NCBI GenBank assembly: GCA_016584495.1
Contig: WAID01000007.1
Span: 2,590,001 to 2,654,000 of the forward strand
Direction: 5' to 3'
Length of the DNA: 64,000 nt
Origin: Celoporthe dispersa
Lineage: Eukaryota > Ascomycota > Sordariomycetes > Diaporthales > Cryphonectriaceae
The position numbers and the translations under genes were made by a program. Positions 42,263 through 54,700 of this stretch are shown here, one piece after another. The notes beneath the pieces were generated by a model. It searched no databases. It saw only the letters and a program-made list of their open reading frames with translations, and was not told the DNA's origin. Each line of letters starts with the position of its first letter. Position 1 is the stretch's first letter.

Positions 42263-45200
42263 CTAATCCAACACAATCGGTGCTGCTTGGGATGACGGCA
42301 TGCTGAGCTGTGCAGTAGTAGCTGCCGGAGCGGTGCCCGTCGCCAATGCCCTGACCACATCGCTGATCCTGCTCATGAGGGCCTCAATGCCGCCGCCGCT
42401 GACCTTGACAACAGCGGCGGTATCTAGGCCTTGCCATCCCTCAGGCGTGATGCGGCTGGTGAATATGGGCTGCAGCACCTCGTCCAGCTCATCGCGCTGC
42501 CCTCCCTCCCGGCCGTACCGTTGCACTCCCCACCAGGCCTCGGCGTTTCGCGTCCTCACTCTGACGCTGAGCCGCAGTCTGCGCGGATGTTTGTTGCTCG
42601 CCACGGCCGGGAGCTCGAAATGAACCGTGATCCAGTCCAGGGCGTGTGGGACGACCTCGAAGAAGCCCTGGCCGCTTTCAGACAGGACTGCCCAGGTGAC
42701 CTCCATAGAGTCGAGCGCTCGGTGGAGGGGGGAGCGTGGCCTGCAGACAGCGGGGCAGCGCCTTCATGCCGATCTGCGAGTTGATGAGTTTGTTGAGCAT
42801 ATCCAAGATACGCGTGTGAGGACTGCCCGCCTCGAGATGGATCTTGACCTCCTGGTGCTTGGCCAGGTCCAGCGTCACCTTCCAACGCTTGTCTCGTGTC
42901 GACGCGTCGCCGCTGGTCTCACCGTAGGTGAAGACGAACTTGCGCAGCGTGACGCTCTCACATTTCACCCCGCCGGCGCGGTCGCCGATCGAGCTCACGA
43001 ACTCCACAAGGCGATTTATGGCACTGAGGCGAGTTGCGATAAGCGGGATGCAGGAACTGCCCAGCGTGCGTTGTATCTGCATCACGAACTGGCCCGTCTG
43101 TGCGTCGTAGCGGACGTCGCGGTCGACGTGCTGCTTCTTGATCAGTGAGAACATAGACTTGTCTCTGACCTTCACCTTGACGTCTTGGATGATCTCGGGC
43201 CGTCCTTGGGGGCCTTCGACTTCCTCTCGGTACGTCATCGTGACATAGTCGCCGGCCCACGACGTCCTGAGCGGTGTGGTCATGCGATCACCACCCCGGG
43301 ATGGTAGTTGCTTCATAACCGCCGCCGTCTTATAGAACATCTCTGGCATCTTTCGGCCAGGGAGGTAGATATGGGTTATCTGCCGGCTTGAACCCAAATT
43401 CTGGCTTACCAACACCACGGTAATCTGGTGCGGAATCCTTAAAACCACACATTGCGACGTTAACCATCTTTGTAAGTCTCGAGAAGAAATCGGCCGAGAG
43501 TTTAGGGTTCACTGGCACCGTGAGGGGCTTGTGAGTCTTGATGCGGGTGTTTGGCTGATTGTGCATGTTGTTGCTTCTTGCATCTGGTAGCTGGCCCGCT
43601 GCTCTATTCGGAGCAGTCGGCGGAGCTGCCTTGTTCGGGTTGGCGCCGTCGTCCGCACTATAGGAAGGATCAGTCTCCTGTAGTCAAGGGAGGTCTCGCG
43701 GGACGAATACTCACACTTCGAGGAGCCACCAGTTGTCGCCGGCCAGGCTCACACAAACCACCACAAACCAAGGGGGAGAGCCAGGTGTCTCGCCTGAGCC
43801 AAAAGAAGCTGGTAGGGTTCTCTGGAGGGGTGTAGTTTCCTGGCCTCGTCTTGTGAGACCGGCCGCTTGCACATAACCCATCCCATAGCCCGGCCGAGCC
43901 GAACAAGCTCTTCAAACAGGCTCTCGCACCTGATGTGCTCAATCTGGCTGAAGCCGTCCTCCACCGCGTCCCTGCCCCGAAGGTTGAGGACGGCCTCTCT
44001 CCGACTGATCAAGGTCTTGGTGGGCTCCAGATAGAAATTGCCGGTGACGCCGTTGATCTTTACACTCAGCGTCTCCGAATGCGTCAAGCTGTACCACCAG
44101 GATCGACTCCGATGGCTCGCTCTTGTGGAGCTTCATGGAGACCGATGCCTGACGGTTCGCATAACGTGGCTTTGACATCAACTTGTCGCTGATGGACTTG
44201 AGGATGTAGCTGACATGCTTGCAGATGATCCGGTTCAGAAGATCCTCGGCGGAGATCGTCTCAGTACCGAATGACAGATCGTCATCTGTGACCTCCTTGC
44301 CGTCTCTGAACCATCGGATCGTGAGGTAGCTTGTCGGGTGAAGGTCGGGCAGCGAATCCGCAGGTGGCGTCTTACCACTGTTGACGCCGATAATGATCCA
44401 GCTCTTGGGCCCAGCATTGGCCTCTGGCTTGGGTCCAGTGCCGGGGTAACGCTGCGCCCAGTACTGTATGCAGAGCGCCCTGTTCAGAGGCTCCACTTTG
44501 ATGTGGTTAATCCAGTGCTGCTGACTGAGCAGGACAGCCTGTCGCTGCAGCTCGCGGACCTTGTGTGTCAAGACGTATCCGTGGAGAAAGTCGTAACATC
44601 CTTTCAGACCCTGACGGCCGAGGACGTCGTTCACGTTCATCGTCATAAAGTGGCGGACCTTGTCGGTGAGCTCCTGGGGCGCTGGAGAAAAGTTGAAACG
44701 AAAGTCGATGAACCACCATTGACTCTCCGGGTCGTCATTTCCGATGGTCAGGTCGACCTCGAACTCTCCCTGCACCTTGAACGTAACACGGCCATCCTTG
44801 ACGCTGAAGTCTCTGAATTCGTACGGTATGTTGTCATAGTCGTGGAGGGTCAACCGAAAAGACAACAAAGTGTTCAGCTCGCCCAGCCACTTCTGAATCT
44901 CCTCAGCCTTCAGAGTAGGAGGAGGGATGAACATGTTCTATTGGAGAATCAGTATAGGCCTCACTGAGGGTGCAGTTGCAGGATTCAATCTTACACCGGG
45001 CATCCAGTCAGCTCGTCCTGTGGACAATACCTGCAGCGCTGTTCTGATGTCGGGGTTTGGCAGACGAATGTCATAAATGCCCCTCTTGACATGGCCCATG
45101 CGATCGAGGACTATGTTGTACTTTCCTAGCTGCTCTAGGATGTGGGAGTGTAGGTCCACGAGCTTGCTGACTTGGCCTGACTTCCTGCTCCATTCCGACA

Positions 45201-45681
45201 TGACAAGTGCCTTGGTCCATTTGGCGTGGAGTTCGTTGAGGAAGTTCAGGAGGTAGGCCTTCTTATTCTGATTCTCCTCTGAGCTGTCTTCAGCAGAACC
45301 AGGTGGGCTGCCATTGACTGCGCCCTGGCCAGGTGGCATCCTCGCCAGCTCCTCTACCCTCGACTGCAGTTCATTGTGGGACTTCTGCGCCAGGCGCTGG
45401 AGGATGAAAGGTAGAGGGTAGTAGTTGGCGGTGATGTGTGCAATTTCGGGTGGTAGTGAGCTCATGATGGTTTGGTTTGTGGCACTTGAATCCGCCTGCC
45501 CTTGCTGGGGGGTGTCCACGCTGCCGTTGACCATGGCAGTGCTGCCGACAGCCTGCCTAGTTTTGCTCGGGGAAGGCTCCTCTTTGTCCACGACTCCATT
45601 GACGACGCCGTTGATGACTTTGGGGTTTCTGTCATGGTTGCTGCGGGCGGCCGCCCCGTTCTGTGTGGCACCATTCTCCAT
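42263..45681 (-). CDS. MED14: Mediator tail/scaffold subunit Med14 (Rgr1), multiple one-base frame breaks
   Basis: Backbone of the Mediator complex, bridging tail to core and needed for activated RNA polymerase II transcription. Exon 1 is 45681-44995 (start MENGATQNGAAARS; an in-frame Met at 45702 is possible). A 57-nt intron follows and the next exon starts at 44937 (DWMPG-NMFIPPPTLKAEE). The N-terminal Med14 domain is clear: MSSLPPEIAHITANYYPLPF, RVEELARMPPGQG, LNELHAKWTKALVMSEWSRK. Further on are YWAQRYPGTGPKPEANAGP, SPPWFVVVCVSLAGDNWWLL and, near the end, LDSMEVTWAVLSESGQGFF. Following homologous-looking sequence to the stop at 42263 requires frame changes at about 44086, 43855-43862, 43801-43804, 43331-43340 and 42727-42732, each cured by removing one base. 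A short (about 37-nt) intron near 43670-43715 is also implied. Estimated length is about 1,100 residues, normal for the family. Confidence 0.88.
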
Positions 45682-47202
45682 GTTGACCTGAGCCCCCAGC
45701 AACCTGAGGTCGACCCGAGGGCGAGAATCTCATCCGCGAGATCTCACCCTGCCGCTTGGCCCCTCCTTCGCTTTGCGCCCCGCCAGTGAACAGGTTGGCC
45801 CAAAGGACGCGGCGGTCTGAAATCTCAAGAGAGGAGCGAGACGAGAGTCAAGCGATCGCGGCGATGAGCGCTGGCTGCAGGTGACCGAGTCGCGGGTTGT
45901 GAATCGCAGGTAGGTCGCAGAGCCCAGTCGCAGCCTCGTATTGCTTCCGACGACGTCGCTGCTGCTTTTCACAGCAACAAGGGGGGCTCTGGAGGCACCA
46001 CGGTGCAGTCGCGGCAGCGCAGGGGATTCAGCGCGTCGGTCGGGGCGGGCAGGCGCGTCTTTGCTAGAGAATTGGGCTGCCTGATACTCTGTCGTCAGTC
46101 GCGCTCGGCGGTGGAGATCGAGGAGGTTGGGTACTTTGGGAGTCGTCGCCACGAGCTGTCGCAAGGAACTCTGTCTATAGGCACTGCGACTGTCCCTAGG
46201 TGGTTCGTTTCGAAATGCGCGTTGTCGGGCGCTCCTTGTGTTGGCGTTGAGGCGAGGCGGGGACAGCAGGTGGGAGGGTAAGTAGGTCGGCACGTTGATG
46301 AGGGTAGCGAGTTCGAAAAGGTAAAAGGTTGGCCGGTTGCTGATTGACGTGAAGGGCCAGGTCGAAGCCGGGGTGGGACGCAGGCACTAACTCTAGCGCC
46401 AGGTGCCCAGGTCTTGTCGACGCGGCGCCAAATCTACAAGCCTCCCCCTGGGGTGGTGGCAGTACTGGCCCGAGCTTACAGCCCGTCTGCCATTTCTACT
46501 GGACTCCCCCGCGCCTTTGATAGCCGCTCTCTCTTTGTCTTCCTTTATTTCTTGCTAACACGTGACTACGGCGCCGACTGCCACTCGGCCCATCTCTCCC
46601 GAAGGCTGCAACCTCTACATTTATGGCTGTAGCGAGTGAATGGCTGTAATTGAGGGTAGGTATTTTTCTGGCAGGTTCTTCTAATTTATTCTGCCAACTG
46701 GGGTGCCAGCAAGGTGCGTTGGATGTATGATCGCGGAACAAAGCACGATCTCACCAAAGGTAATTCCGTGTATGTAGGACCATCATGACAACAATCGAAT
46801 ACATTCCTGGCAAAGTCTATGAACATGCACCTTCGTACTTCATACAAAATTCTGGCTACAAAGGAACAAGTAGAGCTCATCACGTTGTAAAAGCTTTCTG
46901 AGACATTAGGGAACCGATTGTATTACAGAACTTGATCAGTAGCCTCCCGTTCTATAAGTCACCTCTCTGGCAACCGGACCTTGCGTCATCCGTATATCCT
47001 GATATCTTGTGATGATCCATCAATCGAGGTTGTGAGTCTCATTCCAGGTCGAGGGTGGGCGGAAGGGGGTGGGGGGGACGAGAGTCTCGCGCCCACAGGG
47101 CTCTTGGATATCTCCTCTAGCTATTGTTGATTGTTATTTACAATTCCTCAATGTGCTGACCATAGCGACCCAGGTCAGGAACGCACTGTAGTTCAAAAGG
47201 AC
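45682..47202. other. 1.5-kb region upstream of MED14 and downstream of G6PD
   Basis: Carries the MED14 promoter and leader and the 3' flank of the dehydrogenase gene. Minus-strand ORF 45730-46293 lies in the MED14 5' flank and has no domain; the sequence near 46660-47000 is AT-richer. No supported gene. Confidence 0.5.
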
Positions 47203-49169
47203 TTACAACTTGTTCGTTGGCTGCATGGCAGAAGTTGTCGGCCATTGGTAGCCCGCGGCATCAGAGAACCTGTATCCATACGATGCAGTGAAGTCGTCGA
47301 GCACGCCCGGCCCGCGAGAACCTGTTCAACGAGTCAGAGTCTGCGCTGTCGCAGTCGATACTTTAAATTAAGACTCACCATAAGGATACTCCATGGGGAT
47401 AATCTCCTTGTTGTCGTCAAGGTAGTGGAGAAGTGGGGTGAAGATCCTCCAGCTTGCGTCCAGCTCATCGTCTCGGACAAAGTTGGAGTGGTCACCCTTC
47501 AAGCAGTCGAGGATCAGAGACTCGTAGGCCTCTGGGATCTTGAGGTCAGAGAAACGTCTCCGGTAGGTCAGGTCCAGCTCTGTGACGACGGTCTGCATGC
47601 TCAGACCGGGCAGCTTTGAGTTCATCTTGATGTAGACACTCTCGTTGGGCTGGATGCGCATGACAAGCTCGTTGCGGGGGATGTCCTTGAAGATGCCAGA
47701 GGTCACGTCCTTGAACTGCACGCGGATCTCCGTCTTCTGCTCGTTCAGAGCCTTGCCCGCCTTCATGATGAATGGGACGCCGTCCCAGCGCTCGTTCTTA
47801 ATGTACGCGACTAGAGCACAGAAGGTAGGGCATCGGGAGTCCTTCGGGACGGTGTCATCTTCCTTGTAAGAGGGCTTGCTGCCATCAAGGGATCGCCCGT
47901 ACTGGCCGATGATGACGTTCTTTGGCTCGATAGCAGGAATAGCGCGGAGAACACGCACTTTCTCGTCTCGGATGTCCTCGGAGGAGAAGGAGATGGGTCG
48001 TTCCATGGCGAGAAGGGTCAGAACCTGCAGCAGATGATTTTGCATGACGTCTCGAACGATGCCGAACTCGTCAAAGTACCCGCCACGGCCCTCAGTGCCG
48101 AAGGGCTCCTTGAATGTGATCTGGACGTTGTCGATGTGATGGCGGTTCCAAGTGGCGCCGAGGAACGAGTTGCCGAATCGCAGGATCAAAATGTTCTTCA
48201 CCATCTCCTTTCCGAGGTAGTGATCGATGCGGAACAGCTCATCCTCCTTCCAGTCGGGCTCCAGGGACTTCTGCAGCTCACGAGAGCTGGCAAGGTCCTT
48301 ACCGAACGGCTTCTCGACCTGTTGGGGAGAAGAGTACATGTGAGCAGGCGAGGACACCATAGCAAGGGAGGGTACAGGCGACTCACAATAACACGAGCAA
48401 TGCCCTTTGTCGGGTAGCAGCATCTCTTCAGATGTTGGGAGACGATTGTGAAGACGCTGGGTGGCAGTGCCATGTAGAAGAGACGGTGTGCCTCCTTGCG
48501 ATCCTTCTCGATCTCCTCGAGATGCTTGTTGAGGGCCAGGAAAGAGTCGTCGCGGTCGTACTGGCCGGAAACGTATGTGCAGAGGCTGCAGAAGTCCTCG
48601 AGCATCTTCTCCATATCCTTCGTGGGCGTCTTGATGTATGACTTGACCCTGCGCAGGTACTCCTCGTGGTCCATCTTAGTTCTGGCATAGCCAACGATCT
48701 TGATGTCCTTGGGCAGGAATTGGTTTCGGTACTTGGTGAGGGCTTGTCAGTTTACATGTCGGAAATTGTCCTCGACTCGTCGGCTGGACTTACAAGACCA
48801 AACAAGGCCGGGAACTAGAAACAGTTAGCGACGAAAATAATGACGTTGGAGTGTTGTGATGCTCACAGTCTTCTTCTTGGCCAAATCGCCCGAGGCTCCG
48901 AGGACCACAATGACGGTGTTGTCCTTGAGGTCCATGGCGCTGCAGTACGATAGCTTGTCAGCTGCGATACAATACAGGAATGGCCTCCAAACACCTGCGA
49001 CGCCGTCATTCTGAGTGGTGTCTACAGGGAATGGGTGGTGTTCCAGGTGGACAGGCGGGTTGTCTCTCGTCGCAGCTTCGCCGCTCCCAGCACTGGCCGA
49101 TACACACTTGATCCCTCTGGCGGGGCTCGCGGGGCTCACTTACGCGGCGGCGGAGTGCAAGTCTGCCAT
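47203..49169 (-). CDS. ZWF1: glucose-6-phosphate 1-dehydrogenase
   Basis: First step of the oxidative pentose phosphate pathway, oxidising glucose 6-phosphate with NADP+ to the lactone and supplying NADPH. Six exons close exactly: 49169-49144, 48939-48867, 48814-48794 (21 nt, encoding FPALFGL), 48731-48387, 48318-47379 and 47321-47203, for 507 residues. The start reads MADLHSAAAAMDLKDNTVIV. Motifs in order: coenzyme-binding GASGDLAKKK; IVGYART; EKPFGKDL; the active-site RIDHYLGKEMVKN; FGNSFLGATWNRHHIDNVQI; and the C-terminal GYQWPTTSAMQPTNKL. The length and end match filamentous-fungal enzymes. The upstream region (49170 onward) is the promoter; no redox-response element was identified with confidence. 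The frame is intact, in contrast with the neighbouring MED14. Confidence 0.97.
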
Positions 49170-50893
49170 TTTGGTCTTGCTCGAGGTAGGAGGAGAGCAA
49201 TAGAGGATTGTAGAGAGGAACAAAGAGCGGGTCGAGAGGGCTGTTCTGTTCACGGTGAGGAAGGGCGAGACGGGGGACAGAATGTTAAAAGGCAGGAAAA
49301 TCGGAGGGAGCGCTCGGGGTTGTCGCAGTACAGACGGGCAGGAGCTAGGAGAGGCGAGTCCCAAGCTTACTCATGCCGCAGATTCCGCTCGGTGGATGTC
49401 ACGGTCGCGGGGTACACTCTCTGGGCCTGATAGGGTCACTAACAGCTTCTTAATGCCGATACAGGCGCACTTTCGCTCTTTGTGGTACACTGGTACCCAT
49501 ATCTCCGGATCCTCTGGCCAGGAGCTGAGCGCCAAAAGATCACCGTGCGGATTCACTCAAGCTCAAGGTAGGAACACCACCCTACAGCTAAATTCTCCAG
49601 GCGTTTTTGAACCATCAGAGGAGCATTCGGGATGGCCAAACACGGTGGGCATTTGTGGCTGATAGCTTGATGATACTTCCAGGTCGCAGGGTGCACGATG
49701 ACGACGTAAACAATTTTAGGCCCGGCGTCAGGACTAGTGACTTGGGAGCTAGACTGGAGCTCTCAACAATTGACTCTCATCCTCCAGCGGGCATATACAT
49801 ACGTGGTCATGATGAAATGGCATCCAGAACGGTTTCACAATCTTCGTCTACATCGGATTCCCCTCGACCTACCGCCACTCATTCTAATGACCCTCTCCTG
49901 TTTTTCTAGTCTTTCCAGCCTGTCGGACAGGGTCAGGTCTTTATTTTCGCAGAAAATAAGGGCATTGACGTATGAAAATCGCTCACGAGGAATGTAAATA
50001 TTTTCCTGGGAAGTGTTATCCGGGACGGGCCTCTCTGATCTGGGCGAATACATGGTAATGGTACTAAGGTAGTGGACACTCGACGATCAAGGGCTTTCAT
50101 TGAGCATATCTGGTTTCCACGTGCACCCTCCGGTCTTCAATTTTTTTATTTTATTTCTTCCCCCGTCTTCTATTCCTCCTGCCTGCGGACTTTTTTTTTA
50201 ATAAGCTCCACCTGTTTTTCTGGGTGTTGTTCCAGCTGCCAAATTTCGTTTTACATCTCGGACAAGTATAAGCCGGCCGGAGATCTCGGGGACTGAGCAT
50301 TTCACAGTACCCCCGGCGGAGACATCCTATTGCTACCGGTCGCATCACAGATCGGTAGGAAGGCCTTCCATTATGTCAGTCTGATCAGCATTTGTCAGGC
50401 GCAGGAGGAATCGTACGGGTAATTCACTGGACTCCATCTTGGAGGGCCCAGATTTGCAGGAAAGCCGCATCGCGATATTCCAAGTATCAAGTCGATCCAT
50501 CACTGCTCCGGTTTTAGGAGACCAGCCTGACGACTTCGGACAGCGAGGAATCAGAGCATGGATCGCTTGTGCATTGCATCATATGTGGGTCTAGAGTGAG
50601 TGATTGAAGCGCCGACTCGCGATACCATTGCCAGCCGCGCTTCTTCAGACCCAGAGCAGAACTCGGCGCTTTTACAGGGATGTCGACCGCAGGGCTTATG
50701 TCAGCGAAACCACGTGATCGCAATAATTTTCCAAAGTGTGCCCTGCCTCTGGACTGCCCCATAGTTTGGAGACGCCCTCGTACTGTCAGTGACTTTCAAG
50801 ACGATCAACCACCAAGTCAATCGCAGCCAACTCCAATTTCCTTTTTCCCTTCTTTCCCTTCCAAGTGGCACGGAGAGAAATCGAAGAGTCAAG
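49170..50893. other. divergent intergenic region between G6PD and eL33
   Basis: 1.7 kb with two promoters. T-rich sequence around 50140-50215 and a pyrimidine-rich leader just before the eL33 start (about 50835-50870). Small ORFs have no domain. Confidence 0.5.
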
Positions 50894-51704
50894 ATGCCTA
50901 CCGACGCCGGTCACAGACGTGAGTTGCCTGTCCTCCCCCTGGCATGATGCCGTCGTCACCGTTGAGGGGATTTCGATGAACACCATCGTGGCCCACGACT
51001 TTTAGTGCCGAGATCTCTGCTGAATCTGCTGCTGACTGAGTCTGCCTATCTCTAGTTTACGTTAAGTAAGTTCCATCGATTTATGATACCTCGAGCAGAA
51101 AGGAATACCTGGTGGGGCTTTGGTCGAATCTGAGGCAGCATCTGTGGGCGCGACGGGTAGCAAGAGGAGGAGGAGGAGGAGGCGATGTGATGGGACCCAA
51201 AGCCAGCGACGATGCGACTCTTCTACGAATGAGGCTATCGCAAATGCACACGCATGAACAACAAGACTAACGGAGATCATCATAGGGGTCGCCACCTGTC
51301 CTACCAGCGTAGCCGACATGTCACCCACCCCAGCACCAGCCTGATCAAGATCGAGGGTGTTGACAACACCGAGGCTGCCAAGTACGTCGTCGAAACAATG
51401 TCTGGGATATGTGCCGCGCCAGGCTCTGACAAGAAAACAGCTTCTACCTCGGCAAGAAGGTCGCATACGTCTACAAGGCTCAGAAGGAGGTCCGCGGCTC
51501 CAAGATCCGTGTCATCTGGGGCAAAGTCACCCGCCCTCACGGTACATACATCCCTACCCGTACGGATTGGACCATCGAAGGCAGATCACTGACAAGTATG
51601 CTGCAGGCAACTCCGGTGTCGTCCGCGCCAAGTTCTCCAACCCCCTCCCCTCTCGTTCTTTCGGTGCCTCCGTCCGCATCATGCTCTACCCTTCTGCGAT
51701 ATAA
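50894..51704 (+). CDS. RPL33: large-subunit ribosomal protein eL33 (L35Ae)
   Basis: Component of the 60S ribosomal subunit. Five exons close in frame to 109 residues: 50894-50918, 51056-51065 (10 nt), 51286-51381, 51441-51541 and 51607-51704; introns are 137, 220, 59 and 65 nt. The spliced protein starts MPTDAGHRLYVKGRHLSYQR and continues LIKIEGVDNTEAANFYLGKK, VAYVYKAQKEVRGSKIRVIW, GKVTRPHGNSGVVRAKFSNP, and ends with the family terminus SFGASVRIMLYPSAI. The 10-nt second exon (TTTACGTTAA) is needed for the conserved LYVKG segment, and both of its splice sites are strong (TCTCTAG acceptor, GTAAGT donor). Intron-rich 5' ends are usual for fungal ribosomal protein genes and often affect expression. 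Confidence 0.96.
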
Positions 51705-54700
51705 GGGACCGGTTTTTCATGGATGGAGTTGAGGGAAAATTGGAATCGATTAGCTGCATCTCGGTTTGGCGGGGGTTTACTCGAGGCCTGCTTTCTGGCA
51801 TGCAAATCAACTGATGAGAGTTGCCTGGCCACTATAAAAGACGATGAACGATCCGTGGTTTCTCGCGTGCTTGGTCCGACACGAGGAAGGCTCCCCCGGG
51901 GCTATACACGACAGGCTCTGGAAACAGGGCTGGTTGTTGCATACATAGGGAATAACCAGATCCCTAGGACTAAATAAAGCAACTTGAATTTGAAGAGCCG
52001 ATCGTGCTACCTCAATACTCATACCTGACACTGTCGTCCTTGTGTTTTTTGGTCCCAGCCGATGTGATGGATATCAACATTCAACTCGTGCAGGTCGACC
52101 TCTCACAAAATGGCTAATCTGGTCGTCATGTTTATACTGATGACTGCTAGCGAAGCAGTGTTTGTCTTGATTCTTTTCCATACTCATTCATGCGCTTGTC
52201 AGCCTCCCTCTCACCATCTAGCAGTCCTGGCATGTGGCGAGTCGGACAGTCTTCCTAGACGGTACCATGCCCTTCTAATAGCACACAGAGGGAGTACTTG
52301 AGCGTATGCTGGGCTGCTTTACTAGTTGCATGCTGCGGCATGACAGGTCGTCGTGGACCAGAGCGTGATCCTGTCCCCACCTCCCCAAGGGGGTGCTCAG
52401 CGACATGCTTGGCCCCGTCGGAATGATAGGTAGCTTCGCGGAAGGTCCTGGCAGTTGAGTTTGCGTGGTGGACTTAGTGAGTTAGGTTCCCAATCAGAGG
52501 CATTCGGCGCCGAAAGCACAACTTGAGCAGAGTCACGCCTTGTTTTTAGCGAATCATGTGCTCCTGGCAATAGTCGGAGTGCCTCGTAGCCTCCTAGGCC
52601 GGGTGAGAGACATGGCTGGGTAAGTGTAGTGGCGCCCGATGTCGAAGTCCCGAACTCGACAGGCTGACGCCAAGTAGTGGGACTGCCAGAAGCATGTGTG
52701 GGAAGAGATTGCCTCTTTAGGGCAGAGAGAGATAGAACTCCCGTTCGGCAAGTCCTTGGTCTCGGTGTCATTCATCTAGGAGTCGGCGCAGGAAGCCTTC
52801 CGCCATCTAATTGATGGGGTTGGGCAGACGTTCATGCGCCTCGCGGCATAACATGTAGTGACTTCGAAATCCTGGCGCCCAGCTGTGCCACAGATGGCAC
52901 GGACGGAACGACCCTGCTTGCCATGAAATTTATATTATTTCTTGTTTGCATTTCTATTCTTCATACAAGAATCTCGTCTGTCTTGCTTACAGTTATTTCC
53001 AACCTTTCGTGGTTCGAATGTCCAGCCGAGGGAGGACTACGAAGCTGAAGAAGCAGTTCGAGGACGTGATTTTGAAAATGGGGGCAGGGTGCCGCCACGC
53101 TTCAGTGGAGGACCATGTTCGGCAAGGCTCCACATAATTGATGTTGTTGGATCATTTTCACCTTTGAGATCAGGAGTTGGAAGGTTTTTGAATGGTGAGC
53201 TCAGTGGCACCTGGACTCCTGAAGGTGATGGTGACCACTTGCTTAGTCTTGGTACGGCGGTGACTTGTCATGTCGACGGACCGCAAGCTGTAGAACTATC
53301 GGCCCAAAGCTAAATCCTGCCGGGTGGTTGAACGCGGGTCACCACAGAAATTCCTCCGGAAAGCTCTGGGCGGAGAGTGAACAGGGAGCTATTGTCCAAC
53401 GAAGCGCCCTCCAGCAAACCAGATGCAACATTCACTTACGCTTGTGAGTATCAAGCATGAATTGATTAGAGATTGTGGTGTATAGCTACTGTACAGACTG
53501 GTCTACAGCTGGAGCCGCAGCACAATGTGAATTTAGTGCCCTCGGTTCTGCTTCGCGCTTGGTGTTAATAACGGCCCGTAATCCTATGACTGATAGCTGG
53601 TAGGGTCAGCGGTGATTTCTTGGTGATTTTTCTGTTCTTCTTTGGCATCGTTAATATCAGCGCCCTCCCCTCCCCCTCCACAGACCTCTTCACTGGAGGC
53701 GAGGCATGCGCTCTACACTACACCTGTAGCAGGAGATTACAATGAGTGCGTAATCCAATAGCTTCCACGTCGTATGGGCGTATAGTACGACTCACTGCAA
53801 CAAGCATGTGCTAAGTTTCAAGCAAAAGATCTTTCCCAGCAGACAATATACGTATACTTTAACCCAGATTTGATTGAGTTTTCAGCTATGGTACTTAGTG
53901 TTTTCAAGGTTTCATGGCTTCCGCATGGGCTTTGGCAGGTATTGAAATATATATGATACATTGATGTTAGATTTGTGAACCATGTCTTGGGATTGATACT
54001 ACTCACTTAAAGTGAGATCATATCAAGCCTCACAACCACCGCACTTTCAGGTAGAACATGGCATTCACACGGCTGCGAGCTGGCCGATAGAAGAGAGCGA
54101 CAATCACGATCGTCCTAGACGTGATCCACGCTGTGCAACTATGCCAGTGGTGAAGCACTGTTCTCTGGCCTGGAGGGCGCTCGGTCAGGAATCCTGCTGA
54201 TGTTCCTAATTTACGATAGCCCTAGACGTTAGTGGCACCGAGCCGTGCGAACATCAAACTTTACGCCCTGCAGGACTCGTCTCAAGCGTGGAGAGGCTGA
54301 TTGTATGCCTCCTATTCTGGAAGGCTTCATCCGCTGTCACGATCGACCCGACCCGCCCCTCATCTTCCTCCCTGGCAAGTCATAGTCCTATATAGCATGG
54401 GAGGGTCCACCTGCACCTGCGATGCCGAAACTGCGGACTAAGGTACTATGTAATTATTCTGAAGCCTTTTCCAGGGTTGCTCCACAAAGTCAATCAATAT
54501 CAAGCCCCTAGAATCCTTGCCAGCAGCCAGGGCTTTGGGCGATCATCCGACCCCTCGGGCCGGGTGGAGCCTGGGCGCTAGGGGGCTCCACGTCGCAGTG
54601 ACGACGGGAAGGAGGCTCAGCGACGAGGGAGAAGAAGAAAGAGAAGGGAAAAGGAAAAAACAGACAGAGAGAGAGAGAGAGAACTGAGGAGATTCCAATT

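Noticed and set aside
35519..44087. programmed +1 frameshifting as an explanation for repeated frame breaks
   Set aside because: The breaks occur at different sequences without a shared slippery site or following structure, mostly in homopolymers. Consensus error is simpler, although only reads can settle it.
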